Source of the DNA: Bacillota bacterium
GTDB taxonomy: Bacteria; Bacillota; Clostridia; Lachnospirales; Cellulosilyticaceae
NCBI GenBank assembly: GCA_023436395.1
Contig: JAEZJJ010000116.1
Coordinates: 1-8,191, forward strand
Length of the DNA: 8,191 nt
Reading direction: 5' to 3'
Shown here: piece by piece, positions 1-6,916 of the stretch
Position numbering within the stretch: the stretch's first letter is position 1
Layout of the letters: each line of letters begins with the position of its first letter
Position numbers and translations under genes: made by a program
Notes under the pieces: generated by a model
The model's input: only the letters and a program-made list of their open reading frames with translations
Databases searched by the model: none
What the model was told of the DNA's origin: nothing

Positions 1-124
1 ACAAGATAAGATTTCCCATCCGAAAGGAGTAAGACCCCTTAGAGACTATGAGGTAGATAGGCTTAGGCTGTAAGTGTAGTAATACATTCAGGTACTAAGT
101 ACTAATGGTTCGAGGGTTTGACCT
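1..124 (+). rRNA. rrl: 23S ribosomal RNA, 3' end (partial)
   Basis: The first ~124 bases match the conserved 3' end of bacterial 23S rRNA: the CCCATCCGAAAGGAGTAAGACCCC stretch region, a GAGACTATGAGGTAGATAGG-type segment, then GGTACTAAGTACTAATGGTTCGAGG and the closing GACC that pairs with the 5' end of the mature molecule. The gene starts outside the window. The exact 3' terminus is estimated from the terminal-stem sequence and could shift by a few bases. No 5S gene follows before the terminator. Confidence 0.93.
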
Positions 125-186
125 AAATAATAATAACGGTTAAACAAAAGGTTGTAGTATTTGTTTTTGAAAGTATAAGAGATGAG

Positions 187-209
187 AGCACCCGAAAGGG
201 TGTTTTTTT
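187..209 (+). terminator. Rho-independent terminator of the rRNA operon
   Basis: A short GC-containing stem (AGCACCC with GGGTGTT, one G-T wobble) closed by a GAAA tetraloop is followed by a run of seven T. It lies about 60 bases after the 23S end with nothing recognisable in between, so it most likely ends the rrn transcript. Confidence 0.88.
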
Positions 210-210
210 G

Positions 211-248
211 TATTTAAAAGTATAAGCGGTAGCGCATACTTTTAAATA
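211..248. repeat. Perfect 13-bp inverted repeat (hairpin)
   Basis: TATTTAAAAGTAT (211-223) is exactly reverse-complemented at 236-248. The interior can add three G-C pairs (226-228 with 233-235) across an AA bulge, leaving a GTAG tetraloop. The element begins one base after the T-run of the rrn terminator. A ten-base piece of the left arm region, AAAGTATAAG (217-226), also occurs at 170-179. It could be a second terminator-like structure, a small dispersed palindromic repeat, or the target of a DNA-binding protein. The sequence does not decide between these. Confidence 0.7.
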
Positions 249-406
249 CACCGAATTAAAGCGTAAGGGCAAAGGAGATGGAGTAAGAAGTATCATTATA
301 TAAGGGACAAGTCACTGAAGAAGGTGTTTTTTGTGAAAAATAATAATAATAGCCAACAGACATATTAAAGACTATAATTATATTGAAATTAGTAAGTAAA
401 TTTTAA
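249..406. other. Non-coding stretch after the rrn operon, no gene seen
   Basis: All frames on both strands break up quickly. Short open stretches exist (for example about 30 codons in one plus-strand frame ending at the TAA near 367), but none has a start codon with a ribosome binding site. AAAGGAG at 271-277 is followed closely by ATG GAG TAA, which is not a credible gene. This may be the left part of the decayed gene called at 407-646, or simply intergenic DNA. Confidence 0.5.
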
Positions 407-646
407 AAAATAATAAAAATAAGTTCACTATATCGTTTGAATTACAATGTAGAAGGGGATGATAAATTACAATAGTTTGGACAACTTTCTAAGATTAAGA
501 TATCCCTAGGGTTAACCTATACTTCTAATACTTCATATGTTATATGTATAGGAAAAAGCTTATATTATAAATACAATGATGAAATAAGTGAATATGATTT
601 AGAAACTCTAAAATACAAAGGGAATATAATTTTAGACAATAAATAA
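407..646 (+). pseudogene. Possible remnant of an unidentified gene
   Basis: One plus-strand frame is open from 407 to a TAA at 644-646 apart from a single TAG at 473-475. The 56 residues after the TAG look protein-like rather than random: they include LGLTYTSNTSYVICIG, then KSLYYKYNDEISEYDL, then KGNIILDNK at the C-terminus. There is no ATG/GTG/TTG start with a ribosome binding site in this frame, and upstream frames are closed, so no intact gene is present. The composition (Y, N, I, alternating polar and hydrophobic) would suit a beta-rich protein, but I do not recognise the family. It ends 32 bases before the GH43 start, so it could also be the decayed upstream partner in that transcription unit. 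It may be chance openness in AT-rich DNA. Confidence 0.35.
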
Positions 647-678
647 CATTTCTTAAGTAATCCTATAGGAGGAGCTGC

Positions 679-2232
679 ATGACTACATATCAAAATCCAA
701 TATTACCAGGTTTTTATCCAGATCCATCAATTTGTAGAAAAGATGATGATTTTTATTTAGTGAATTCTACTTTTGCTTATTTTCCCGGTGTACCTATTTT
801 TCATAGTAAGGATTTAGTACATTGGAAGCAAATTGGGAATATAATTGACCGAAAAAGTCAAATGAGTTTTATTGGAGAAGGCTATTCACAAGGAATTTAT
901 GCCCCTACTATTCGGTATCATAATGATGTATTTTATATGATTACTACCAATGTAGGTGGATGTGGTAATTTTTATATGACAGCTACATCACCAGAAGGAC
1001 CTTGGTCTGATCCAATAGTGGTAAAAGCTCCTGGATTTGATCCTACTCTATTTTTTGATAAAGATAAGGCATATTATTTAGGAACAAGAGAAAAAGAACC
1101 AGCTATATCAAGATATAGTGGAGATAATGAAATATGGTTACAGGAATTAGATATACAAACAGGAGAATTATTAGGAGAGCCATGTGTCATATGGGAAGGT
1201 GCTGTTAAGGATGCAGTATGGCAAGAAGGACCTCATATCTATAAGAAAGACGATTATTATTACCTATTAATAGCTGAAGGGGGTACTGGCTTACAACATG
1301 CTATTATGATTGCAAGGAGTAAAAACTTATTTGGACCCTATGAAAATAATCCATCTAATCCTATATTAACTCATAGGCACTTAGGGCGTTACACATCTAT
1401 TATGTATGTAGGGCATGGTGATATGGTACAGGCACCAGATGATAGTTGGTGGATGGTATTATTGGCATCGAGACCATATAATGGACAGTATAGCAATATG
1501 GGAAGGGAAACATTTTTAGTACCTGTGACATGGGAAGATGGATGGCCAATCATTAATAAGGGTAAAGGTTGTGTTGAACCTGAGATGGAAGCACCTAAAT
1601 TAAGCACAGATAAATATATACCAGAAAATGTTTGTGACCATTTTGAAAAGGAAACCTTAGATTTTAAATGGATGTGCCTAAGAGCACCTAGTGAAGACAT
1701 GTATAGTTTAACAAGGCGCAAAGGATATCTAAGTTTAAAACTTAGACCAGAGACTATTTTTGAAAAAAGTAATCCTACCTTCATTGTAAGAAGACAACAA
1801 CATATTAATTATAGAGTAAGTACAGTATTAGAGTTTACACCAGAACATGAAGCAGAAACCGCAGGGATAGTGCTTATTCAAAATGAAAATTTTAATATTC
1901 GTTTTGAAAGAAGAATGCTAGAGGGACGACAAGGGATAGTAGTGACAAGAAGAAAAGCAGGTATTGATGAAGTTGTGGGGAAATGTTTATATGATAAACA
2001 AAAAATATATTTATCTATCATTGCAGTAGATGAAAAACTTGATTTTTACTATGGAGAAGATGAGAGTTGTAGCAACCTATTAGCAGAAGATGTAGATGCA
2101 ACTATACTAGCCTCTGAAGTAGCAGGAGGATTTGTAGGTACTTGCATTGGGATGTATGCTAGTAGTAATCATATTCAAAGCCAGCAATATGCAGATTTTG
2201 GTTGGTTTGAGTACATAGGATTAGTAAGATAG
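679..2232 (+). CDS. Glycoside hydrolase family 43 (alpha-L-arabinofuranosidase / beta-xylosidase), cytoplasmic
   Basis: 517 residues. The N-terminal five-bladed propeller of GH43 covers roughly residues 4-310. It begins NPILPGFYPDPSI, where D15 is the expected general base; D121 in GFDPTLFFD is the expected pKa-modulating Asp; E183 in WQEGPHIY is the expected general acid. GHGD (H246) and GRETFL are further family signatures. QGIYAPTIRYH and the VNSTF..FPGVPIFHSKDL block resemble the arabinofuranosidase/xylosidase subfamilies (subfamily 12 or 11). Residues ~320-512 form the C-terminal concanavalin-like domain common in these enzymes (W331..LR.P, RRQQH at 371-375, AGIVLIQNENF). The total length is usual for this two-domain type. 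No signal peptide is seen, so it should act on imported oligosaccharides, releasing arabinose or xylose. The start is set by AGGAGGAG at 667-674. It converges on the AraC gene and is next to a sugar importer, which fits hemicellulose use. Exact substrate is inferred. Confidence 0.95.
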   Translation: MTTYQNPILPGFYPDPSICRKDDDFYLVNSTFAYFPGVPIFHSKDLVHWKQIGNIIDRKSQMSFIGEGYSQGIYAPTIRYHNDVFYMITTNVGGCGNFYMTATSPEGPWSDPIVVKAPGFDPTLFFDKDKAYYLGTREKEPAISRYSGDNEIWLQELDIQTGELLGEPCVIWEGAVKDAVWQEGPHIYKKDDYYYLLIAEGGTGLQHAIMIARSKNLFGPYENNPSNPILTHRHLGRYTSIMYVGHGDMVQAPDDSWWMVLLASRPYNGQYSNMGRETFLVPVTWEDGWPIINKGKGCVEPEMEAPKLSTDKYIPENVCDHFEKETLDFKWMCLRAPSEDMYSLTRRKGYLSLKLRPETIFEKSNPTFIVRRQQHINYRVSTVLEFTPEHEAETAGIVLIQNENFNIRFERRMLEGRQGIVVTRRKAGIDEVVGKCLYDKQKIYLSIIAVDEKLDFYYGEDESCSNLLAEDVDATILASEVAGGFVGTCIGMYASSNHIQSQQYADFGWFEYIGLVR

Positions 2233-2273
2233 CTGCACTTAAAAGATACTAGAAGAGTTAATAAATTAATAAT

Positions 2274-2322
2274 AAAAAAGCATGAGTTATTATCATTCTG
2301 AAGGTAATACTCATGCTTTTTA
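2274..2322. terminator. Bidirectional terminator between GH43 and AraC genes
   Basis: AAAAAGCATGAGT pairs with ACTCATGCTTTTT (about 2275-2287 with 2308-2320), with partial pairing continuing into the loop (TTATTATC against GGTAAT). A runs on the left and T runs on the right allow it to end transcripts from both sides. It sits between two convergent genes and abuts the AraC stop codon at 2323-2325, which is the usual place for a shared terminator. Confidence 0.88.
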
Positions 2323-3180
2323 TTAGCTAGAATAAATGTCTCTAAATTTTGTAGGAGTGCTGCCCTTAACGAGTTTAAACATTCTTATAAAGGCTGATTG
2401 ATTTGAAAAGCCTGATTGTAGTGCTATTTCAGTAATAGATAAATCAGGGTCAATTAAAAGTTGTTCTGCATAAGCTATACGTTTTTGTGTAAGATATTTA
2501 TAAAAAGTAGTATTAGTATATTGCTTAAATAAACGAGTAAAGTGATATTTGCTAAATCCAGCTAATTGAGCCACATTATCTAGCGATAAGTCTTCTGTAC
2601 AATGCGCTGTGATATATGTACATATTTCCATAAAGCGTTCAATATACTCTTTTTGCATCTTAGTAGTATTATCGTTATGTTCCGAGTGTAGAGATTCAGC
2701 ACGACCAACACAAACGAGCATTTCTAATAATTTAGAATAAATAATTAGTTCTGACAATAAATTATTGCTATTATATTCATCATAGATATCAAAAAGTTTA
2801 CTTTGTAAAATAGCATGAAGTTGAGGGGCGTTAGTACTAGTAATTATGAGGGTGGGTGACATAAGGTTGAGAATAGGGTCCAGTTTATTAAGTTCACGTA
2901 GAACTGTAAGCTCAGCTTGGAAGATAAGACGTCTACCATAGGATGGTGATTTCAATTCATGAATAACACCAGGACAAATAAATATAATGTCTGAAACATT
3001 AAGCTTATGCACTCTATTCCCAACATAGATAGTGTAATCATTAACAATAGGCATAATGATTTCAAGTGGCGTATGCCAATGGGCAGGGTAGTCTTCTTCT
3101 ACGCTATTATCATATAGTCGTATATTTGTATTAGATTTATAGTTAACAGTTTCATGTATACCTTGTAAATGCTCAATCAT
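2323..3180 (-). CDS. AraC/XylS-family transcriptional regulator
   Basis: 285 residues. Residues ~20-95 look like an AraC-type cupin sensor: H34 and H36 in HWHTPLE, E40, then DIIFICPGVIHEL with H74, a typical sugar-binding barrel pattern. Residues ~180-285 form the double helix-turn-helix domain: first HTH LDNVAQLAGFSKYHFTRLFK (200-219), second HTH SITEIALQSGFSNQSAFIRM (248-267), ending in the classical GSTPTKFR. Length is normal for one-component sugar regulators. The ATG is supported by AGGAGGT on the minus strand (3187-3193), six bases upstream. It is divergent from the ABC operon and convergent with GH43, so it most likely activates this operon in response to an arabino- or xylo-oligosaccharide or its product. 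The ligand is an inference. Confidence 0.95.
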   Translation of the reverse strand: MIEHLQGIHETVNYKSNTNIRLYDNSVEEDYPAHWHTPLEIIMPIVNDYTIYVGNRVHKLNVSDIIFICPGVIHELKSPSYGRRLIFQAELTVLRELNKLDPILNLMSPTLIITSTNAPQLHAILQSKLFDIYDEYNSNNLLSELIIYSKLLEMLVCVGRAESLHSEHNDNTTKMQKEYIERFMEICTYITAHCTEDLSLDNVAQLAGFSKYHFTRLFKQYTNTTFYKYLTQKRIAYAEQLLIDPDLSITEIALQSGFSNQSAFIRMFKLVKGSTPTKFRDIYSS

Positions 3181-3310
3181 ATTTGTACCTCCTAAGGGTT
3201 GGGTGCAAAGAACAATTCACTATATATACATGGTAAACAATTTATTGGCTTAAATCAACAGTCAATATATTGAGTATTGATGTTCATAAAAGGTAGAATA
3301 TGTATAAAGT

Positions 3311-3354
3311 AACAAAAAAATAGCAATATTTAATAACAAATTGGCAATTTTTTA
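3311..3354 (+). promoter_or_regulatory. Candidate AraC-type operator (two direct half-sites 21 bp apart)
   Basis: Two imperfect direct repeats, centred on TAGCAATATT (3321-3330) and TTGGCAATTT (3341-3351), are exactly 21 bp apart and match at about 17 of 23 aligned positions. AraC/XylS proteins usually bind tandem half-sites spaced by about two helical turns just upstream of the -35 element. Here the nearer half-site ends roughly 22 bp before the -35 hexamer at 3375. The second half-site is also a near-palindrome, AAATTG-G-CAATTT (3338-3350). The high AT content makes chance similarity possible, so this is a candidate only. Confidence 0.4.
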
Positions 3355-3374
3355 GTAGACAATAGAGTGAATTT

Positions 3375-3403
3375 TTGATAAATTCAATGCAGAAGCATAT
3401 AAT
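3375..3403 (+). promoter_or_regulatory. Sigma-70/sigma-A promoter of the ABC operon
   Basis: TTGATA (3375-3380), a 17-bp spacer, and a perfect TATAAT (3398-3403) form a strong vegetative promoter 62 bp upstream of the binding-protein start. Transcription would begin near 3410, at the first unit of the tandem leader repeat. The near-consensus match is unusual for a strictly activator-dependent promoter and may allow repression or catabolite control as well. Confidence 0.82.
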
Positions 3404-3408
3404 TAATA

Positions 3409-3450
3409 CATGAAAGAACAATAATTAATCATGAAAGAACAATAATTAAT
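3409..3450 (+). repeat. Perfect tandem duplication, 21 bp x 2, in the operon leader
   Basis: The 21-bp unit at 3409-3429 (starting CATGAAAGAACA and ending AATAATTAAT) is repeated without mismatch at 3430-3450. It lies between the predicted transcription start and the GGGGGG ribosome binding region. Each unit contains a five-codon mini reading frame, ATG AAA GAA CAA TAA (3410-3424 and 3431-3445). The core AAAGAACAAT occurs a third time at 3208-3217 on the regulator side of the same intergenic region. It could be a recent slippage duplication or an operator. Confidence 0.85.
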
Positions 3451-3464
3451 GGGGGGCAAACAAT

Positions 3465-4826
3465 ATGAAGAAAAAATTAATTACGGCATTATTAACAACT
3501 AGTGTAATGTCCACAATATTTAGTGGTTGTAGTGTTTCTACATCTACTGGCTCTACAGCAACAACAGATGCAACAACTAAGTCAGAGAGTAAAGCTCAAG
3601 ATAAGGCTACTGGTGAAGAAGTAGAAATCACATGGATGTTTTGGGATGATTTAGAGGCAACACAGGATTTAATTACTCAAGGCTATAAACAAGTTATTGA
3701 TCGTTACAATGAAGAGTATGAGGGTAAATATCATGTTAATGTAATTACAACAAATTTAGATGAATACCCAACAAAATTAAATGCTTTAGTAGCAGCAGGA
3801 GATATACCTGACGTATTTATGTGTGATCCAGGCCCAATGATGACACGATATGTTGAAGCTGGTGCAACAGCAGATTTAACAGATATCTTACAAAACCAAG
3901 AATCAGAGTGGTATGGAACCTTTAGTGATGGTATTTATGAAAGATTAACATATGATGGAAAGATTATGGCAGTACCTACATGTTTTGCAGCAGCATGTGT
4001 ATTCTATAATACAGAAATCTTTAAAGAAGTTGGCGTTGAAGTGCCAGAAACTTATGATCAATTAATTGATGTTTGTAAGAAAATTAAAGATGCAGGTTAT
4101 GCACCTATTTCTTGTTCAGCAGGTACTGCATGGTGCTTAGGAATGATTGGAGGTTACTTATGTGATCGTGAAGGTGGACCAGACAATCTAAAAGGTATTA
4201 ATGATGGTACTCTTGATTGGACTAATGAAACATTTATTAATGCTGGTAAAAAACTCAAAGAATTATCACAGTATTTCCAAGAATCAGCAGCAGGAGATGC
4301 TAACGATATTGCAACAGCACATTTCTATAATGGAGAAGCTGCTATGTTAGTTCAAGGTTCTTGGGCAATTGGTCAAGTAAATGGTAGTAACCCAGAGTTT
4401 GAAGAAAAGTGTGGTGTATTCCGTTTCCCTGGTATTGAAGGGGGAGCAGATCCTAACCGTATGATTGTTAAAACAGATAACCTTTGTATGAGTTCTAAAA
4501 CAGAACATCCAGATGCTTGTATTGCATTAATGAAGATGTTTACAGATGATACATCTCAAAAATACATTGCTGAAATTGGTGGAAAGATTCCTGTAACAAA
4601 TGTTGAATTTGATTTAGATAAAGCACCAAATCAATTAAAATTTATTCAAGACATATTATCAAAAACAACAGGTACACTTGGCTTCTATAATGAATCTCTT
4701 ATAAATGCTGAAGCTGGAGATACATTTAATAATGCTTGTGTAGAGATTTTCCTTGGCACAGCAACACCAGAACAAGCATTCCAAAAAGTACAAGATTATT
4801 ATGATAAGAAAGTAAGAAATAAATAA
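3465..4826 (+). CDS. Sugar ABC transporter substrate-binding lipoprotein (CUT1 family)
   Basis: 453 residues. It starts with a lipoprotein signal: MKKK, a hydrophobic stretch, and the lipobox FSGC, with C22 as the lipidated residue. A Ser/Thr/Ala-rich tether (23-52) follows, then the mature family 1 solute-binding protein. Typical features are ITWMFWDD near the start, YPTKLNALVAAGDIPDVFM (101-119), PTCFAAACVFYNTEIFKEVGV (171-191) and FYNGEAAMLVQGSWAIG (287-303). Length fits MalE/MsmE-type binding proteins. It would sit on the outer face of the membrane and deliver an oligosaccharide to the two permeases. The start follows a GGGGGG tract (3451-3456) eight bases upstream, a less usual ribosome binding site than the AGGAGG of its neighbours. 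The GH43 neighbour suggests arabino- or xylo-oligosaccharides as the ligand. Aromatic residues in the mature part (W57, F59, W60) suit carbohydrate stacking but do not fix the sugar. Confidence 0.95.
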   Translation: MKKKLITALLTTSVMSTIFSGCSVSTSTGSTATTDATTKSESKAQDKATGEEVEITWMFWDDLEATQDLITQGYKQVIDRYNEEYEGKYHVNVITTNLDEYPTKLNALVAAGDIPDVFMCDPGPMMTRYVEAGATADLTDILQNQESEWYGTFSDGIYERLTYDGKIMAVPTCFAAACVFYNTEIFKEVGVEVPETYDQLIDVCKKIKDAGYAPISCSAGTAWCLGMIGGYLCDREGGPDNLKGINDGTLDWTNETFINAGKKLKELSQYFQESAAGDANDIATAHFYNGEAAMLVQGSWAIGQVNGSNPEFEEKCGVFRFPGIEGGADPNRMIVKTDNLCMSSKTEHPDACIALMKMFTDDTSQKYIAEIGGKIPVTNVEFDLDKAPNQLKFIQDILSKTTGTLGFYNESLINAEAGDTFNNACVEIFLGTATPEQAFQKVQDYYDKKVRNK

Positions 4827-4864
4827 TATATTGCTTAAAATAACTAATATATGACAAATAAGGA

Positions 4865-4900
4865 AGATTAAATATGGGGTGAAAACCCCATATTTAATTT
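4865..4900 (+). terminator. Intercistronic hairpin after the binding-protein gene (attenuator or mRNA stabiliser)
   Basis: ATTAAATATGGGGT (4867-4880) pairs perfectly with ACCCCATATTTAAT (4885-4898) around a GAAA tetraloop, extendable by two more pairs. Only a weak T-rich stretch (TTTAATTT) follows, so full termination is unlikely. Hairpins directly after a binding-protein gene commonly protect the upstream mRNA or partly stop transcription, giving more binding protein than permease. That role is inferred. Confidence 0.75.
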
Positions 4901-4933
4901 AAAAGTATCCCAAAATGATAAGGAGAGGATTTT

Positions 4934-5821
4934 ATGGAAAGACTCTTAAGAAATAAGAAGGCGATCGCATTTTTTATAGCACCTGCACTTATATTATTTG
5001 TGTTTGTATTGTTTATCCCTATAGTTCAAGTGATATGGTATTCATTTTGTGAGTATAGTGCATTAGGTAAACCTGAATTTATAGGATTTGATAATTATAC
5101 TGAAGCACTATTTGATGATGAAGTCATGCGCATGGCATTAAAGAATTCAATATTTTTTATGGTTTTTTCTGTTGTTTCTCAACAAATCATAGGGTTGCTT
5201 TTGGCAGTATTATTAACCAATATAAAAAAGGGGAGAAATTTCTTTAAAAATATTTACTATCTTCCTTGTGTCTTATCATCTGCAGCATTAGGTTTATTAT
5301 GGGCGTTTATGTTTAATCCTAAAATGGGAATTAATCAGATTCTGGCTGTTTTTGGAATTAAGGGACCTATGTGGTTAGGGGATGTGTCTGGGTTCATTTC
5401 CTTACCTATGTGGGTTATTGCATTCATTGCGTTATGGCAATATGTAGGGCAAAACATGATGTTGTATATGGCACAAATTATGGGCATTTCTACGGATATG
5501 TATGAGGCTTCATATATTGACGGTGCCTCTAAAGCAAAATCATTTCTTTATATTACCTTACCATTAATCAAACCAATGATGATTACATCTATATCATTAA
5601 ACTGCATAGGATCATTAAAATTCTTTGATTTAATTTATAGTATGACGCAAGGTGGACCAAATCATAACTCAGAAGTACTAGCAACGCATTTGTATAATGA
5701 AGGATTTAGATATTTTAAATATGGTTATTCAAGTACGATAGCTGTTATTTTGCTATTACTATGTTTAATAATTACTTTCATTATTAATAAATGTATTAAA
5801 GTTGAAAACTATGAGGTATAG
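4934..5821 (+). CDS. Sugar ABC transporter permease, MalF/UgpA type
   Basis: 295 residues with six predicted membrane segments (about 11-36, 71-97, 107-127, 158-182, 213-235, 266-287). The ATPase-contact EAA loop is EASYIDGASKAKSFLYITLP (191-210), continuing LIKP. FDLIYSMTQGGP (231-242) is a typical late signature of the MalF-like subunit of CUT1 importers. It pairs with the next gene to form the transmembrane channel and docks the binding protein outside. AGGAGAGG at 4921-4928 supports the start. It is separated from the binding-protein gene by 107 bases containing the hairpin, and from the second permease by 12 bases. Confidence 0.95.
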   Translation: MERLLRNKKAIAFFIAPALILFVFVLFIPIVQVIWYSFCEYSALGKPEFIGFDNYTEALFDDEVMRMALKNSIFFMVFSVVSQQIIGLLLAVLLTNIKKGRNFFKNIYYLPCVLSSAALGLLWAFMFNPKMGINQILAVFGIKGPMWLGDVSGFISLPMWVIAFIALWQYVGQNMMLYMAQIMGISTDMYEASYIDGASKAKSFLYITLPLIKPMMITSISLNCIGSLKFFDLIYSMTQGGPNHNSEVLATHLYNEGFRYFKYGYSSTIAVILLLLCLIITFIINKCIKVENYEV

Positions 5822-5833
5822 GAGGAGTACAAG

Positions 5834-6724
5834 ATGAGCCAAGTAGATACTATATCAAAAAAAGAAAAAGCTAGTATGATGAGTACGGAAAAAGCTAAGA
5901 AACCTATTTCTCCAGTGCAAGTTCTAATATACATATTTTTAAGTTTGATTGTAGTTGTGTATGTCTATCCTATATTATGGATGGTAAACGTTTCTTTAAA
6001 AACAAATACAGAGGTATTTAAGTCACCTTTTACATTACCAGAAGTTTTGCAGATAGGAAATTATATCTTTGCTTGGACTGTTGGAAAACTGGGTATAGCC
6101 ACATTAAATTCCTTTATGGTTAGTGTGGCCTCATTAGTAATCAGTATGGTTTTCGGTTCCATGGCAGCTTTTGCAATTGCTAGAATGAGGTGGCGTTTAG
6201 CAAGAGGGACCATGACCTTTTTCTTACTTGGAATGATGATACCAGTGCACTGCGTACTCATTCCACTGTTTGTACGATTTACAAAACTAGGATTAACAAA
6301 CTCTTTAGCCGGGCTTATTATTCCATACGCTGCATTTTCATTACCATTAACAATCTTTTTGTTAGAGGGATTTTTTAGGAGTATGCCTGGAGAAATTTTT
6401 GAAGCAGCATGTATGGATGGTTGTAACATTTATCAGTGCTATTATAGAATTGGATTACCACTTGCAAAGACAGGATTTTTTGTTGCAGGATTGATGACTT
6501 TTGTAGCAAACTGGAATGAATTACTTTTGGCATTAGTTTTTATATCAGATGCTAATAAAAAGACACTACCAGTTTCGCTAACTTATTTTGTGGCGCCGTA
6601 TTCGACAAACTATGTTCAGATGTTTGCAGCTATTATTATAGCTATTTTACCAAGTACCTTAGTGTATTGCATGTTCAGTAATCAGATTGTAGAAGGTTTA
6701 ACTGTAGGTGCTGTTAAGGGTTAA
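5834..6724 (+). CDS. Sugar ABC transporter permease, MalG/UgpE type
   Basis: 296 residues with six predicted membrane segments (first about 28-50, last about 260-282). The EAA loop is EAACMDGCNIYQCYYRIGLP (190-209), with Cys where many homologues have Ala after DG. NWNELLLALVFI (226-237), TLPVSLTYF, and the C-terminal GLTVGAVKG are typical of MalG-like subunits. The GGAGGAG ribosome binding site (5821-5827) begins on the last base of the upstream stop codon, so the two permeases are tightly co-translated. The chosen ATG gives a polar 25-residue N-terminus; ATG codons at residues 15-16 lack a comparable binding site. No ATPase gene follows, so energy must come from an ATPase encoded elsewhere, as with MsmK-type shared subunits. 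Confidence 0.95.
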   Translation: MSQVDTISKKEKASMMSTEKAKKPISPVQVLIYIFLSLIVVVYVYPILWMVNVSLKTNTEVFKSPFTLPEVLQIGNYIFAWTVGKLGIATLNSFMVSVASLVISMVFGSMAAFAIARMRWRLARGTMTFFLLGMMIPVHCVLIPLFVRFTKLGLTNSLAGLIIPYAAFSLPLTIFLLEGFFRSMPGEIFEAACMDGCNIYQCYYRIGLPLAKTGFFVAGLMTFVANWNELLLALVFISDANKKTLPVSLTYFVAPYSTNYVQMFAAIIIAILPSTLVYCMFSNQIVEGLTVGAVKG

Positions 6725-6751
6725 GATTATAATTAACTAAGTGTATAAGAG

Positions 6752-6795
6752 TGAGTGTCGTAAAACTATAAAATAGTTTTGTGACACTCATTTAC
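6752..6795 (+). terminator. Terminator of the ABC operon
   Basis: TGAGTGTCGTAAAACTA (6752-6768) pairs with TAGTTTTGTGACACTCA (6774-6790), allowing two adjacent G-T wobbles, around a five-base loop. It begins about 28 bases after the stop of the second permease. The following T tract is short (TTTACTATCT), so termination may be incomplete. Confidence 0.75.
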
Positions 6796-6872
6796 TATCT
6801 ATAAATACATAATAAAATAGAATAGAGAAAAACAAAAATATTGAGATAAGTATCTTTAATTAAGAGGGAATA

Positions 6873-6881
6873 TGGTACACT
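6873..6881 (+). promoter_or_regulatory. Possible extended -10 promoter for the decayed peptidase gene
   Basis: TG-G-TACACT resembles an extended -10 element 36 bases before the ATG at 6917, with no good -35 hexamer at the right distance (TCTTTA). A purine-rich AAGGGGG ribosome binding site lies between it and the ATG. The assignment is weak. Confidence 0.3.
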
Positions 6882-6916
6882 ATTAATAAGAATGAAATGA
6901 GGGAAGGGGGACAAAA

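Noticed and set aside
540..570. GH43 promoter with TATTAT at 563-568
   Set aside because: No acceptable -35 at 16-18 bp; AT-rich DNA gives many such matches.
1389..1784. Minus-strand open frame of 131 codons inside GH43
   Set aside because: It lies wholly within the GH43 gene on the other strand, has no family resemblance and no ribosome binding site; it is a shadow.
3225..3250. Catabolite-responsive (cre) element near TGGTAAACAATTTA
   Set aside because: It lacks the central CG and the symmetric right half of the cre consensus.
5876..5881. Alternative start of the second permease at the ATG pair (residues 15-16)
   Set aside because: The ATG at 5834 has a near-perfect GGAGGAG at proper spacing; the internal ATGs do not.
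6190..6378. Plus-strand 62-codon frame inside the second permease
   Set aside because: Out-of-frame overlap with a conserved gene, no binding site, composition not protein-like.
6061..6429. Minus-strand open frame of 122 codons inside the second permease
   Set aside because: Antisense shadow of a clearly conserved permease gene.
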